NCBI GenBank assembly: GCA_904420045.1
Contig: CAJFTY010000015.1
Span: 1 to 63,376, forward strand
Length of the DNA: 63,376 nucleotides
Reading direction: 5' to 3'
Source: Candidatus Metaruminococcus caecorum
GTDB taxonomy: Bacteria; Bacillota; Clostridia; Oscillospirales; Ruminococcaceae
Shown here: positions 1 to 7,767 of the stretch, piece after piece
Position numbering within the stretch: the stretch's first letter is position 1
Layout of the letters: every line of letters begins with the position of its first letter
Position numbers and translations under genes: made by a program
Notes under the pieces: model-generated
The model's input: only the letters and a program-made list of their open reading frames with translations
Told to the model about the DNA's origin: nothing
The model's database searches: none

Positions 1-234
1 AGTGACTCTCCACCGTTTGTCCTTGGAGATGGGACGGGTTTCCATGATCTGGACCTTGTCGCCGATGTTGCATGCGTTTTCCGCGTCATGCGCTTTGAAC
101 TTCACGGTGCGTTTGATGATCTTTTTATAAAGGGGGTGCCTTACGTTGTCCTGGATGGCAACCACGACGGTTTTATCCATTTTGTTGCTGACAACTTTTC
201 CAACCCTGGTTTTTCTCAGGTTTCTTTCGCTCAC
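1..234 (-). CDS. rpsQ: 30S ribosomal protein S17 (3' end cut by window edge)
   Basis: Primary 16S rRNA-binding protein of the small subunit. The reverse strand reads [20 protein letters not shown] then the conserved KTVVVAI and RHPLYKK stretches of S17, and runs off the window after 78 residues, so only the last few residues are missing. The start is a GTG preceded by GGAGGAG at a normal distance. It is the last visible gene of the S10 operon, 20 bases after rpmC. Confidence 0.95.
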   Translation of the reverse strand, partial: MSERNLRKTRVGKVVSNKMDKTVVVAIQDNVRHPLYKKIIKRTVKFKAHDAENACNIGDKVQIMETRPISKDKRWRVT

Positions 235-254
235 AGCTTACTCCTCCCTTCGTC

Positions 255-458
255 TTACTGCGCGTCGGCTTTCAGTTCCATTTCGCGCATAACCGTTTTT
301 ATGCGAGCAATGTCTTTTTTGACAGCCTTAATGCGCATCGGATTCTCAAGCTGGTTTACAGCAAGCTGGAAACGAAGGTTAAAAAGCTCAGCCTTGAGTT
401 CTTTTTCCTTAGCACTTAATTCGTTCATGTTCAGATCGCGAATTTCAGAAGCTTTCAT
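255..458 (-). CDS. rpmC: 50S ribosomal protein L29
   Basis: Small helical large-subunit protein near the peptide exit tunnel. The 67-residue product starts [14 protein letters not shown] and has the helix-rich [15 protein letters not shown] pattern typical of L29, at the usual family length. Its ATG overlaps the rplP stop codon (ATGA-type junction), so the two are probably translationally coupled inside the S10 operon. Confidence 0.97.
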   Translation of the reverse strand: MKASEIRDLNMNELSAKEKELKAELFNLRFQLAVNQLENPMRIKAVKKDIARIKTVMREMELKADAQ

Positions 459-883
459 TATTGCTCACCACCCTGTTCATCCTTTTTCACAAACTTGCAC
501 TTGATGGGCAGTTTGTGCATAGCAAGACGCATTGCTTCTCTGGCGTCCTCTTCGGCAACGCCGGCGATTTCAAACATCACACGGCCCGGTTTGACAACCG
601 CTACCCAGTACTCGGGAGAACCTTTACCGGAACCCATTCGGGTTTCAGCGGGTTTCTCGGTGACGGGTTTGTCCGGGAAAATCTTGATCCAGACCTGGCC
701 GCCACGCTTGGTGTAACGGGTCATGGCGATACGGGCTGCTTCAATCTGGTTGGAAGTAATCCACGCGGGCTGTAACGCCACCAGGCCGTACTCGCCATGG
801 CTGACGGTGGTGCCGCGGGTCGCTTTACCGGTCAGACGTCCTCTGTGGACGCGACGGTATTTCACACGTTTTGGCAGCAGCAT
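458..883 (-). CDS. rplP: 50S ribosomal protein L16
   Basis: Large-subunit protein that binds 23S rRNA near the A-site tRNA elbow. The 141-residue product begins [16 protein letters not shown] and contains [19 protein letters not shown], the signature region of L16. Length is normal. It overlaps rpsC upstream and rpmC downstream by one to a few bases, as expected for this operon. Confidence 0.98.
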   Translation of the reverse strand: MLLPKRVKYRRVHRGRLTGKATRGTTVSHGEYGLVALQPAWITSNQIEAARIAMTRYTKRGGQVWIKIFPDKPVTEKPAETRMGSGKGSPEYWVAVVKPGRVMFEIAGVAEEDAREAMRLAMHKLPIKCKFVKKDEQGGEQ

Positions 884-1581
884 TATTTACTTCCTCCTTC
901 CCTGCGAGGAGCCCTTCTGCGATCAAAGCGAGGTTTTTCTTCCTTCACTTCGCCCTTGAGGACTTCGCCTTTGTAGATCCAGACCTTCACGCCGATGCGG
1001 CCGTAGGTGGTGTGCGCTTCCGCAAAACCGTAGTCGATGTCGGCACGGATGGTCTGCAGGGGGATGGTCCCCTCGTGATAGCTTTCGTTACGGGCGATTT
1101 CCGCGCCGCCCAGACGGCCGGACACGCGGGTTTTGATGCCCTTGGCGCCCAGTTTCATGGTGCGGGAAATGCACTGTTTCATCGCGCGGCGGAAAGAAAT
1201 ACGGCGCTCCAGCTGGGAGGCGATATTCTCTGCCACGAGCTGCGCGTTCAGGTCGGGCTGACGCACCTCAACGATGTTGATGGTGACGGGTTTGCCCAGC
1301 ATGGTCTGAAGCTGTGCGCGAAGCTTTTCGATCTCCGCACCGCCTCTTCCGATGACAAGACCGGGTTTGGCGCAGTGGATATGGATTCTGACTTTTAATG
1401 CATCGCGCTCGATTTCGATGCGCGGAACGCCGGCGGCATACAAGCTCTTTTTAATGAAATTCCGAACCTTGTAATCCTCCACAAGGATATCGCCGAAAGC
1501 GTCATCTCTTGCAAACCAGCGGGAATCCCAATCTTTAATCACGCCCACGCGAAGTCCGTGGGGATTTACTTTTTGTCCCAT
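883..1581 (-). CDS. rpsC: 30S ribosomal protein S3
   Basis: Small-subunit head protein at the mRNA entry channel. The 232-residue product begins [13 protein letters not shown], carries the KH-domain [15 protein letters not shown] loop and the C-terminal [12 protein letters not shown] motif, and ends in a basic tail ([10 protein letters not shown]). Length is normal. Lies 20 bases after rplV and overlaps rplP. Confidence 0.98.
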   Translation of the reverse strand: MGQKVNPHGLRVGVIKDWDSRWFARDDAFGDILVEDYKVRNFIKKSLYAAGVPRIEIERDALKVRIHIHCAKPGLVIGRGGAEIEKLRAQLQTMLGKPVTINIVEVRQPDLNAQLVAENIASQLERRISFRRAMKQCISRTMKLGAKGIKTRVSGRLGGAEIARNESYHEGTIPLQTIRADIDYGFAEAHTTYGRIGVKVWIYKGEVLKGEVKEEKPRFDRRRAPRREGGSK

Positions 1582-1601
1582 AGTTTACCTCCTCTTTCAG
1601 C

Positions 1602-1937
1602 TTATTCGTGTTCTTTCACGACCAGGGTGATGTGCGAAGACCGTTTCAAAACACGGAACGCACGGCCCTGTGCTCTGGGTCTGATTCTCTTCATCGTGGG
1701 ACCGGGGCTAACGAAGCACTCTGCAACATAGAGGTTGTTCTTGTCCATGTTGTGGTTGTTTTCCGCGTTAGCAATGGCCGACTTGAGAAGTTTTTCCAGC
1801 GGCTCGCAAGCAGCCTTGGGTGTGTTTTTTAAGATTGCCATCGCAACATCCGTCGGTTTGTTCCGGATCAGGTCCAGCACAATCTGTACCTTACGGGGAG
1901 CGATGCGGGCATGTCTCAGAATAGCCCTTGCTTCCAT
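1602..1937 (-). CDS. rplV: 50S ribosomal protein L22
   Basis: Large-subunit protein lining the exit tunnel. The 111-residue product has the conserved [15 protein letters not shown] start, the central [18 protein letters not shown] segment, and [15 protein letters not shown] in the tunnel-loop region. Normal length, directly between rpsS and rpsC. Confidence 0.98.
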   Translation of the reverse strand: MEARAILRHARIAPRKVQIVLDLIRNKPTDVAMAILKNTPKAACEPLEKLLKSAIANAENNHNMDKNNLYVAECFVSPGPTMKRIRPRAQGRAFRVLKRSSHITLVVKEHE

Positions 1938-1956
1938 TTAAAATCCTCCTTCCGGC

Positions 1957-2238
1957 CTATTTCCCGTTATTCGATGTCTTGGAACCCGCATGTCCGCGGT
2001 AGGTTCTGGTGGGGGCGAACTCGCCTAAGCGGTGGCCGACCATATCCTCCGTCACATACACGGGCACGTGTTTGCGTCCGTCGTGGACCGCAAATGTATG
2101 GCCAACGAAATCCGGGAAGATGGTGGAGGCGCGGCTCCAGGTCTTCAGCACCCGTTTCTCGCCGTTTTCGTTCATCTGCTGTACTCGTTTGAGTAAGACT
2201 TCCTGGACGTAAGGGCCTTTTTTAACACTTCTACTCAT
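1957..2238 (-). CDS. rpsS: 30S ribosomal protein S19
   Basis: Small-subunit head protein that pairs with S13. The 93-residue product begins [12 protein letters not shown] and carries [20 protein letters not shown] and [16 protein letters not shown], the diagnostic S19 stretches. Standard length and operon position after rplB. Confidence 0.98.
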   Translation of the reverse strand: MSRSVKKGPYVQEVLLKRVQQMNENGEKRVLKTWSRASTIFPDFVGHTFAVHDGRKHVPVYVTEDMVGHRLGEFAPTRTYRGHAGSKTSNNGK

Positions 2239-2261
2239 GATTCATCTGCCTCCTTTCAGCA

Positions 2262-3095
2262 TTACTTCGCATTTCTGCGTTTTACAATGAATTTATCGGA
2301 GCGATGATGTTTCGCACGGGTCTTGTAGCCCAACGCAGGTTTGCCCCAGGGGGTAACAGGTCCGGGACGGCCCACGGGAGATTTACCTTCACCACCACCG
2401 TGAGGATGGTCGCAGGGGTTCATGACGCTACCGCGTACGGTGGGACGCCAGCCCATGTGACGCTTTCTTCCGGCTTTACCGATGCTCACGTTCTCGTGGT
2501 CGATATTGCCCACCTGGCCGATGGTGGCCATGCAGTTGGCGGGTACGTTGCGAAGCTCGCCGGAGGGCAGGCGGACCAGCGCCAGGTTGCCTTCGCGGGC
2601 CATGAGCTGCGCCATGTTTCCGGCGGAGCGGACAAGCTGCGCGCCTTTGCCGGGATGCATTTCAATGTTGTGGATAAAGGTACCCACAGGGATACTGGTC
2701 AGCGGCAGTGCGTTGCCGGGTTTGATGTCGGCATCTGCGCCGGCGCGGACAACGTCGCCTACTTTCAGGCCGTGGGGAGCGATGATATACCGTTTTTCGC
2801 CGTCCTCATACTGCACCAGGGCGATGTGGGCGGAACGGTTGGGGTCGTACTCCAGCGTGAGCACGTTGGCGTCCATGCCAAATTTATCCCTTTTGAAGTC
2901 GATAACACGATATTTCTTACGGTTGCCGCCGCCGCGATGGCGAACGGTGATTCTGCCGTAGCTGTTGCGTCCGGAGTATTTTTTCAGAGGTTCCAGCAGG
3001 CTTCTTTCGGGAGCCACTTTGGAAAGCTCGGTGTAATCCGTAACGGTCATCTGACGTCTGGAAGGGGTAGTGGGGTTGTAACTTTTGATTGCCAT
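2262..3095 (-). CDS. rplB: 50S ribosomal protein L2
   Basis: Core large-subunit protein next to the peptidyl transferase centre. The 277-residue product begins [18 protein letters not shown] and contains the conserved [18 protein letters not shown] and [12 protein letters not shown] segments. The frame is open upstream of this ATG, but this start has an AAGGAG site and gives the family length. It is separated from rplW by an unusually long 156-base gap filled with hairpins. Confidence 0.98.
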   Translation of the reverse strand: MAIKSYNPTTPSRRQMTVTDYTELSKVAPERSLLEPLKKYSGRNSYGRITVRHRGGGNRKKYRVIDFKRDKFGMDANVLTLEYDPNRSAHIALVQYEDGEKRYIIAPHGLKVGDVVRAGADADIKPGNALPLTSIPVGTFIHNIEMHPGKGAQLVRSAGNMAQLMAREGNLALVRLPSGELRNVPANCMATIGQVGNIDHENVSIGKAGRKRHMGWRPTVRGSVMNPCDHPHGGGEGKSPVGRPGPVTPWGKPALGYKTRAKHHRSDKFIVKRRNAK

Positions 3096-3125
3096 TTTTT
3101 CCACTCTCCTTGAAGTTGGTTTAGC

Positions 3126-3252
3126 GAGGGGAAGGCGTCCCCTCATACATCACCTGAGAGCCAAAAAGCTCTCGACAAATGCGGGGTTCCCCGCAGACAG
3201 GCCGTTGACCTGTCAATCATTTTTCCAATGGATTTTTCGACCCGAAAAATCC
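3126..3252 (-). repeat. Array of five perfect hairpins between rplW and rplB
   Basis: Five independent perfect inverted repeats sit in a row: 3126-3144 (stem GAGGGG), 3156-3173 (stem GAGAGC), 3180-3195 (stem TGCGGGG, two-base loop), 3196-3214 (stem GACAGG) and 3230-3252 (stem GGATTTTTCG). The stems are different sequences, so this is not a duplicated unit. The last abuts the rplW stop codon. No poly-U run follows any stem on the minus strand, so none is a convincing terminator. They may shape mRNA processing or stability within the operon (inference). Confidence 0.75.
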
Positions 3253-3545
3253 TATACCATGGACTCGAAGAATTCAATTGCCTTGGAATCCTCGGTCAGG
3301 GTGATAATCGCTTTTTTCCAGTCGGGCTTTTTGCCTACATTCTGGCCCACGCGTTTGGCGCGGCCCCTGCAGTTCATGGTGTTGACCTTTTTGACTTTTA
3401 CGCCGAAAAGCTCCTGCGCCGCCTGGGCGATCTCGATCTTATTCGCGTCTTTGGCCACCTGGAAGGTGTATTTCTTATCCTGGATCCCGAACATCGAGCT
3501 TTCGGTGATGATCGGCCGCAAGATAATATCCTGTGCCAGTTTCAT
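3252..3545 (-). CDS. rplW: 50S ribosomal protein L23
   Basis: Large-subunit protein at the tunnel exit that docks SRP and trigger factor. The 97-residue product has ILRPIITESSM near the start, KYTFQVAKDANKIEIAQA, and VKKVNTMNCRGRAKRVG, all typical of L23. Its ATG overlaps the rplD stop in a TAATG junction. Confidence 0.97.
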   Translation of the reverse strand: MKLAQDIILRPIITESSMFGIQDKKYTFQVAKDANKIEIAQAAQELFGVKVKKVNTMNCRGRAKRVGQNVGKKPDWKKAIITLTEDSKAIEFFESMV

Positions 3546-4168
3546 TACGCGTACACCTCCTCGATCTTCGCAACGGCGTCTTTCACCACGATGAAAGCGT
3601 CGCAGTTGACGATATCGTATACGTTCAGGGTGTTCACCTGGGCGGTCTTCACATTGGGAAGATTGCTTGCGCTCTTGATGACTTTTTCGTCCACATTCGG
3701 CAGGACAAGCAGCGCCTTGGCGTTCACCTGGAGAGCTTTGAGCATATCCGCAACGGCTTTGGTTTTAAACTCGTTCAGGGACAGGCTGTCAAGCACGATC
3801 ATGTTGTTGTCCAGCACCTTGCTGCTCATCGCGGATTTTAAAGCCAGGCGTTTCACCTTTTTGTTCAGGGTGTAGTTGTAGCTGCGGGGCTTGGGGCCCA
3901 GCGCAACGCCGCCGTGGCGCCACTGAGGAGCGCGGATGGAACCCTGTCTCGCGTGACCGGTCCCTTTTTGTCTCCAGGGTTTCCGGCCGCCGCCGCGGAC
4001 CTCGGTCCGGGTCAGGGTGGACTGGGTGCCCTGGCGCTGATTCGCAAGGTAGTTGACCACCGCGGCGTGCACCGCGGTCTCGTTGGGTTTTACCCCAAAT
4101 ACGGCGTCGGAAAGTTCCATTTTGGAAACCTCTTTGCCAGCCATATCAAATACTGCAACGTTTGGCAT
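3545..4168 (-). CDS. rplD: 50S ribosomal protein L4
   Basis: Large-subunit protein whose loop reaches into the exit tunnel; in some bacteria it also represses the S10 operon. The 207-residue product has the [19 protein letters not shown] loop and [20 protein letters not shown], both diagnostic. Length is normal. Lies 17 bases after rplC and overlaps rplW. Confidence 0.98.
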   Translation of the reverse strand: MPNVAVFDMAGKEVSKMELSDAVFGVKPNETAVHAAVVNYLANQRQGTQSTLTRTEVRGGGRKPWRQKGTGHARQGSIRAPQWRHGGVALGPKPRSYNYTLNKKVKRLALKSAMSSKVLDNNMIVLDSLSLNEFKTKAVADMLKALQVNAKALLVLPNVDEKVIKSASNLPNVKTAQVNTLNVYDIVNCDAFIVVKDAVAKIEEVYA

Positions 4169-4185
4169 TATGCTTCCTCCTTCCC

Positions 4186-4821
4186 TTAAGCCTTCTTGAC
4201 ACTGTTGGAGATCACGACCACGCCGCCTTTAGGGCCGGGCACCGCGCCTCTGAGTGCAATCAGATTATTTTCAGCGTCGACTTTGACCACCTGCAGGTTC
4301 TGGACCGTCACGGTCTCTGCGCCCAAGTGGCCGGGCATTTTTTTGCCCTTGTAGATTCTGGACGGGTCGGAGCACGCGCCCATAGAACCGGCGTGCCGGC
4401 CGACAGGACCGGTACCGTGGGTCGCTTTAAGCGTCGCGTTGTTGTAGCGCTTGACCGTGCCCGCGTAGCCTTTACCTTTGCTGGTGCCGGATACGTCAAC
4501 CATGTCGCCGTCCGCAAAAGTGTCCGCTTTGATGATGTCGCCTACGTTTACCGACTCGCAGTCGTCGAGCCGAAACTCCTTGAGGAACCGTTTCGCAGCC
4601 ACATCAGCCTTGGCGAAATGTCCCTTCTGGGGTTTGTTGACCTTGTTCGCCTTCAGATCGGAAAAGCCGACCTGCACCGCGTTGTAGCCGTCGTTTTCAA
4701 CCGTTTTCTTCTGAACAACGACACAAGGTCCCGCTTCGATGACGGTAACCGGAATGACTTTTCCGCTTTCATCGAAGATCTGGGTCATACCGATTTTTTT
4801 ACCGATAATCCCTTTTTTCAT
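4186..4821 (-). CDS. rplC: 50S ribosomal protein L3
   Basis: Large-subunit assembly protein. The 211-residue product begins [18 protein letters not shown] and contains [13 protein letters not shown] and [20 protein letters not shown], the hallmark L3 loop. Strong GGAGGAAG site before the ATG. Lies 67 bases after rpsJ in the S10 operon. Confidence 0.98.
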   Translation of the reverse strand: MKKGIIGKKIGMTQIFDESGKVIPVTVIEAGPCVVVQKKTVENDGYNAVQVGFSDLKANKVNKPQKGHFAKADVAAKRFLKEFRLDDCESVNVGDIIKADTFADGDMVDVSGTSKGKGYAGTVKRYNNATLKATHGTGPVGRHAGSMGACSDPSRIYKGKKMPGHLGAETVTVQNLQVVKVDAENNLIALRGAVPGPKGGVVVISNSVKKA

Positions 4822-4888
4822 GATTTCTTCCTCCTTCGGTTATTGGTTAACGGCTGTACGCCGCCAACTTGACCTGCACGTGTGGACA

Positions 4889-5200
4889 TTAGAGCTTGAT
4901 CTCAATGTCTACGCCAGCAGGAAGTTCCAGGCTCTGCAGAGCTTCCACCGTTTTGTTGGAAGGTCTCAGGATATCAATGAGCCTTTTGTGAGTTCTCATC
5001 TCAAACTGTTCCCGGCTGTCCTTGTACTTGTGGACCGCACGCAGGATGGTCACGATCTCCTTCTCGGTCGGAAGTGGAATGGGACCAGATACTCTGGCTC
5101 CGGTACGCTTCGCGTTCTCGACGATTTTTGCCGCCGCAGCGTCGACCAAGCTGGGTTCATAACCTTTCAGTCTGATTCTGATTTTCTCCTTGACTGCCAC
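4889..5200 (-). CDS. rpsJ: 30S ribosomal protein S10
   Basis: Small-subunit protein that also serves as NusE in antitermination; first gene of the S10 operon. The product reads [20 protein letters not shown], then [13 protein letters not shown] and [21 protein letters not shown] chose the GTG at 5198-5200 because AAGGAGG (5209-5215) lies 8 bases upstream and the 103-residue length fits the family. The ATG six bases upstream would sit only two bases from that site. Confidence 0.95.
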   Translation of the reverse strand: MAVKEKIRIRLKGYEPSLVDAAAAKIVENAKRTGARVSGPIPLPTEKEIVTILRAVHKYKDSREQFEMRTHKRLIDILRPSNKTVEALQSLELPAGVDIEIKL

Positions 5201-5519
5201 TGTCATCGCCTCCTTAAAATTGTTCGGGGGACAAGACACAAAAAACTGAACACGCACCCGTGTGTTTCATGCCCACACAATAAAAATACCGAAAAAACAC
5301 GCAGTTTTTCCGGGGTGCATAGGAATCCCGCAAGCGAATTCCCCATAAACAGAACGCACCTGAACGCCTGGGACGTTCGGTTTGCGTCACACTCTGTTTG
5401 ATTCAGCATCTTTTGTCGCCCGGTTTGAAATCGGACATACTCCACGGAAATTCCCCAGACGTTTGGATGAAAAACGTCTGCAACCTCCCGCTTCATCGCA
5501 TATCATGTCGCAGTCGCGC
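5201..5519 (-). other. Long rpsJ 5' leader, no gene seen
   Basis: About 320 bases lie between the predicted promoter and rpsJ. Small inverted repeats are present (for example ACACG/CGTGT near 5253-5267 and GAACG/CGTTC near 5363-5379), but I recognise no known leader family and no clear terminator. The length is compatible with a regulated leader of the S10 operon, which is inference only. Confidence 0.4.
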
Positions 5520-5525
5520 TCTTAT

Positions 5526-5554
5526 ATAATACTATACGGGGCTGCGAAAAGCAA
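5526..5554 (-). promoter_or_regulatory. SigA-type promoter for the S10 operon
   Basis: On the minus strand a -35 TTGCTT (5549-5554) and a -10 TATTAT (5526-5531) are separated by 17 bases, in the gap after the 5643-6446 gene. It is the only good promoter seen upstream of rpsJ. Confidence 0.65.
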
Positions 5555-5642
5555 CCCCGCATGTGAAAACTTTTTGAACTTTTTCCGCCCTTGTTTTGTG
5601 CAAATTCACAACAATCTGGCAATTTCCCGGTTTTTTGCACCG

Positions 5643-6446
5643 TCAGCCCTGGGCTTGCGGCGACCGCGGGGCAAAGGGATTGCGCCCATCCTCCCGGGAC
5701 TCGACCACAAACAGCTCCTGAGGAAGCTCCACGCTTGGTTTTTCTTCCTCCTTGCGCTCTTGCAGCTCGTGCTTGTGGAGCCGTTCCAGCGCGATGTCCT
5801 CCGGGGTGACCTCCCGCTGCATCTGCCGGGCCTTTTCCTCGGCCGCTCGCCGCACGCGCTCCTCGTAAGGCTCCTTGCCGGAGATCCCCAGTAAAAAGAA
5901 CGGCACGGTCACCGGAAGCAGGACGCTTACAATCAACCATTTGTTGGCCTGTTCCGGCTGGTAGTCCCAATAAATGCGGTACAGCGCCACGCATTTGACC
6001 GCCGTCTGGGCGCAGAGCGCCGTCAGGCAGAGCCCCACCGCAATCCACAGAAACAGCGGGAGCTCAGACACATACCACAGCACCCGGCGGCCGCCGTCAA
6101 CCACCCAAACCGGACGCTGCAAAAAACCGATTGCCACCAGACAGAGCCAAAATCCGGCCTGCAAAAGGGGGGCAGAAAGCCGGTAAAACGTGCGCCTTTT
6201 CTGTAAATGATTCTGGTCGTCGGCAATCCGGCCCAGCAGATACCGAAACCCAAACGGCAGCCACGCCAGCCAGCCGTTTTTATTCCCCCGTTTGTTCGCA
6301 ATTTTTTGCAGGAACAGCGCCTGCAGCACATAAAGCGCCAAAAACACCGCCGCCGCTGTGCCCAGAACCGCCCACACTGCGATCATGGCGCCTGCCGGGA
6401 CAGACGCTTTTTCCCCAAATAAAAAACTCTCCAAAGACATGAACAA
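5643..6446 (-). CDS. Uncharacterised multi-pass membrane protein
   Basis: A 267-residue protein with about four hydrophobic segments in the first 170 residues and a charged, Glu/Arg-rich C-terminal tail. The segment KIANKRGNKNGWLAWLPFGF followed by an ADD motif closely parallels the neighbouring 6493-7380 product (KIAKGRGFSSPWIAWIPFAN ... ADD), so the two are diverged paralogues. The frame starts at TTG (6446), 9 bases after AGGAG; an ATG two codons later is the alternative. Probably cotranscribed with the upstream paralogue, 46 bases away. Function unknown. Confidence 0.75.
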   Translation of the reverse strand: MFMSLESFLFGEKASVPAGAMIAVWAVLGTAAAVFLALYVLQALFLQKIANKRGNKNGWLAWLPFGFRYLLGRIADDQNHLQKRRTFYRLSAPLLQAGFWLCLVAIGFLQRPVWVVDGGRRVLWYVSELPLFLWIAVGLCLTALCAQTAVKCVALYRIYWDYQPEQANKWLIVSVLLPVTVPFFLLGISGKEPYEERVRRAAEEKARQMQREVTPEDIALERLHKHELQERKEEEKPSVELPQELFVVESREDGRNPFAPRSPQAQG

Positions 6447-6492
6447 TTCGATCTACTCCTATGGTCTTTACTCTCTATATACGCAGAAGTTT

Positions 6493-7380
6493 TTACTGCG
6501 GATCCTGTGCCGGAGGCTCCTGAGGCGGAACCGGAGGCTGCGGATTGGCCGGCGCCTGTGGAGCCTGGGGCGGAACCGGAGGCTGGTAATAGCCGCCTAC
6601 GTAGGGCTGGTTGTAGGGATCGAAACCCACCACCGGCTGCCCGGCGGGATTTACAGGAGGCTGCGCCCCATAGCCGTAGCCTGCGCCGGCGGGATTGTAA
6701 ACAAAATACCCGTTTTCCCACCGGCCCACCGGTGCGACGATGGACTGAGCCGGCCGGCCGCTGACGACCAGCAGCGCAATGGTATCAAAGATTCCCGACA
6801 GGAAAATGGACAGGATCAAAAAGAGCACCGCCTCTTTGGGTGCGTAGTCCTTGAAGATCTGGTACAGAACGATGTAGTAGAACACCATCTGAATAATCGC
6901 CACAATGCTGGCGGCCATACAGACAAAGCATCCCACAAGAATCGTTGCAAGTTCCCCAGCGGTGGGATCCGTTCCCACAAAGTTACCAAACCGGTCAAAG
7001 TTAAGATCGTAGTTGACCAACAGGTTAATGACCCAACCGAACACCATTGCAACCCCGATCGCCAGTCCGGCGACCGTTGCGATATTCAGGCCCAGCAACA
7101 CCTTGCGGTAGCTTTTTTTCTTGCCGTTCCGGTAGCAGATATCGTCCGCCACCTTGCCCATCTGGTACAGGTTTGCAAACGGGATCCAGGCGATCCACGG
7201 GCTGGAAAAGCCCCTGCCTTTGGCGATCTTCATCATCGCCAACGCCCGGAGAATATAAAACACCAGACTGATTGCGCCTGTCACCGCCATCATAATGGCA
7301 AAAAGGCTCATAAACTCTGCAAAGCTGAAATCCGTCGCGCCGTAGTTATAGTTGTAATTGTACCCATAGTTAAATGCCAT
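6493..7380 (-). CDS. Uncharacterised membrane protein with Tyr-rich start and Pro-rich tail
   Basis: A 295-residue protein. The N-terminus is an odd Tyr/Asn string (MAFNYGYNYNYNYG), followed by four to five membrane segments (about residues 20-45, 90-125, 140-175 and 185-205) and a C-terminal tail of about 75 residues rich in Pro, Gln, Gly and Tyr (many PPVPPQ and PAQ runs). The core contains the same KIA-RG-W-AW-PF-ADD pattern as the 5643-6446 product. It has its own SigA-type promoter at 7455-7483. No family name is assigned; role unknown. Confidence 0.8.
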   Translation of the reverse strand: MAFNYGYNYNYNYGATDFSFAEFMSLFAIMMAVTGAISLVFYILRALAMMKIAKGRGFSSPWIAWIPFANLYQMGKVADDICYRNGKKKSYRKVLLGLNIATVAGLAIGVAMVFGWVINLLVNYDLNFDRFGNFVGTDPTAGELATILVGCFVCMAASIVAIIQMVFYYIVLYQIFKDYAPKEAVLFLILSIFLSGIFDTIALLVVSGRPAQSIVAPVGRWENGYFVYNPAGAGYGYGAQPPVNPAGQPVVGFDPYNQPYVGGYYQPPVPPQAPQAPANPQPPVPPQEPPAQDPQ

Positions 7381-7454
7381 TTACACAACATCCCCTTCCA
7401 TCATTTCCCAAGAATCGGCTGCCGCACACATCCGAAGTGTCTTGGTTTGTTTCC

Positions 7455-7483
7455 ATTATAGCAATAAAAAACGGCAATAGCAA
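7455..7483 (-). promoter_or_regulatory. SigA-type promoter embedded in a terminator
   Basis: On the minus strand, -35 TTGCTA (7478-7483) and -10 TATAAT (7455-7460) have a 17-base spacer and face the 6493-7380 gene. The -35 and spacer lie inside the hairpin and U-run of the terminator at 7462-7505. Confidence 0.75.
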
Positions 7484-7505
7484 GAAGTTCCTGCGATTGC
7501 CGTTT
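7462..7505 (-). terminator. Rho-independent terminator downstream of ftsH
   Basis: Perfect 10-bp inverted repeat (AAACGGCAAT at 7469-7478 with its complement at 7496-7505) followed on the minus strand by a run of T (7466-7471). It is the only classic terminator after ftsH, 263 bases past its stop codon. Confidence 0.75.
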
Positions 7506-7731
7506 GAGCGTTGCAAGCAACGCTCTGGAAGAGGGGGTGTCCCCCTCTTCCAACATCACCCCACAAATCCCATGACGATGGGATTTGTCGTCGGCAAAAC
7601 CATACGGCTTTGAAAAGACACGACTTTGAAAAGACGTTGCACATTCGTCAGCGGTTTTGCAATTTTTAAATCTTTTATCCTAGTTTGTCTGCTACATGAA
7701 ATCGTACAAAAACATCCTGCGATTGCCGTTT
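7489..7731. repeat. Hairpin array bounded by 17-bp direct repeats
   Basis: Perfect inverted repeats follow one another at 7506-7525 (stem GAGCGTTGC, two-base loop), 7527-7551 (stem GGAAGAGGGGG) and 7563-7588 (stem ACAAATCCCAT). A further pair GCAAAACC (7594-7601) / GGTTTTGC (7653-7660) encloses two copies of CTTTGAAAAGAC. The block is bounded by a 17-base direct repeat beginning TCCTGCGATTGCC at 7489-7505 and 7715-7731. This suggests an inserted or duplicated structured element in the ftsH 3' region. No coding potential seen. Confidence 0.7.
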
Positions 7732-7767
7732 TGATTCATCTTACAATTTTCTTACGATCCGGCTCGC

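Noticed and set aside
2304-3113. 269-residue frame antisense to rplB
   Set aside because: Shadow of a highly expressed ribosomal gene; no ribosome site and no domain.
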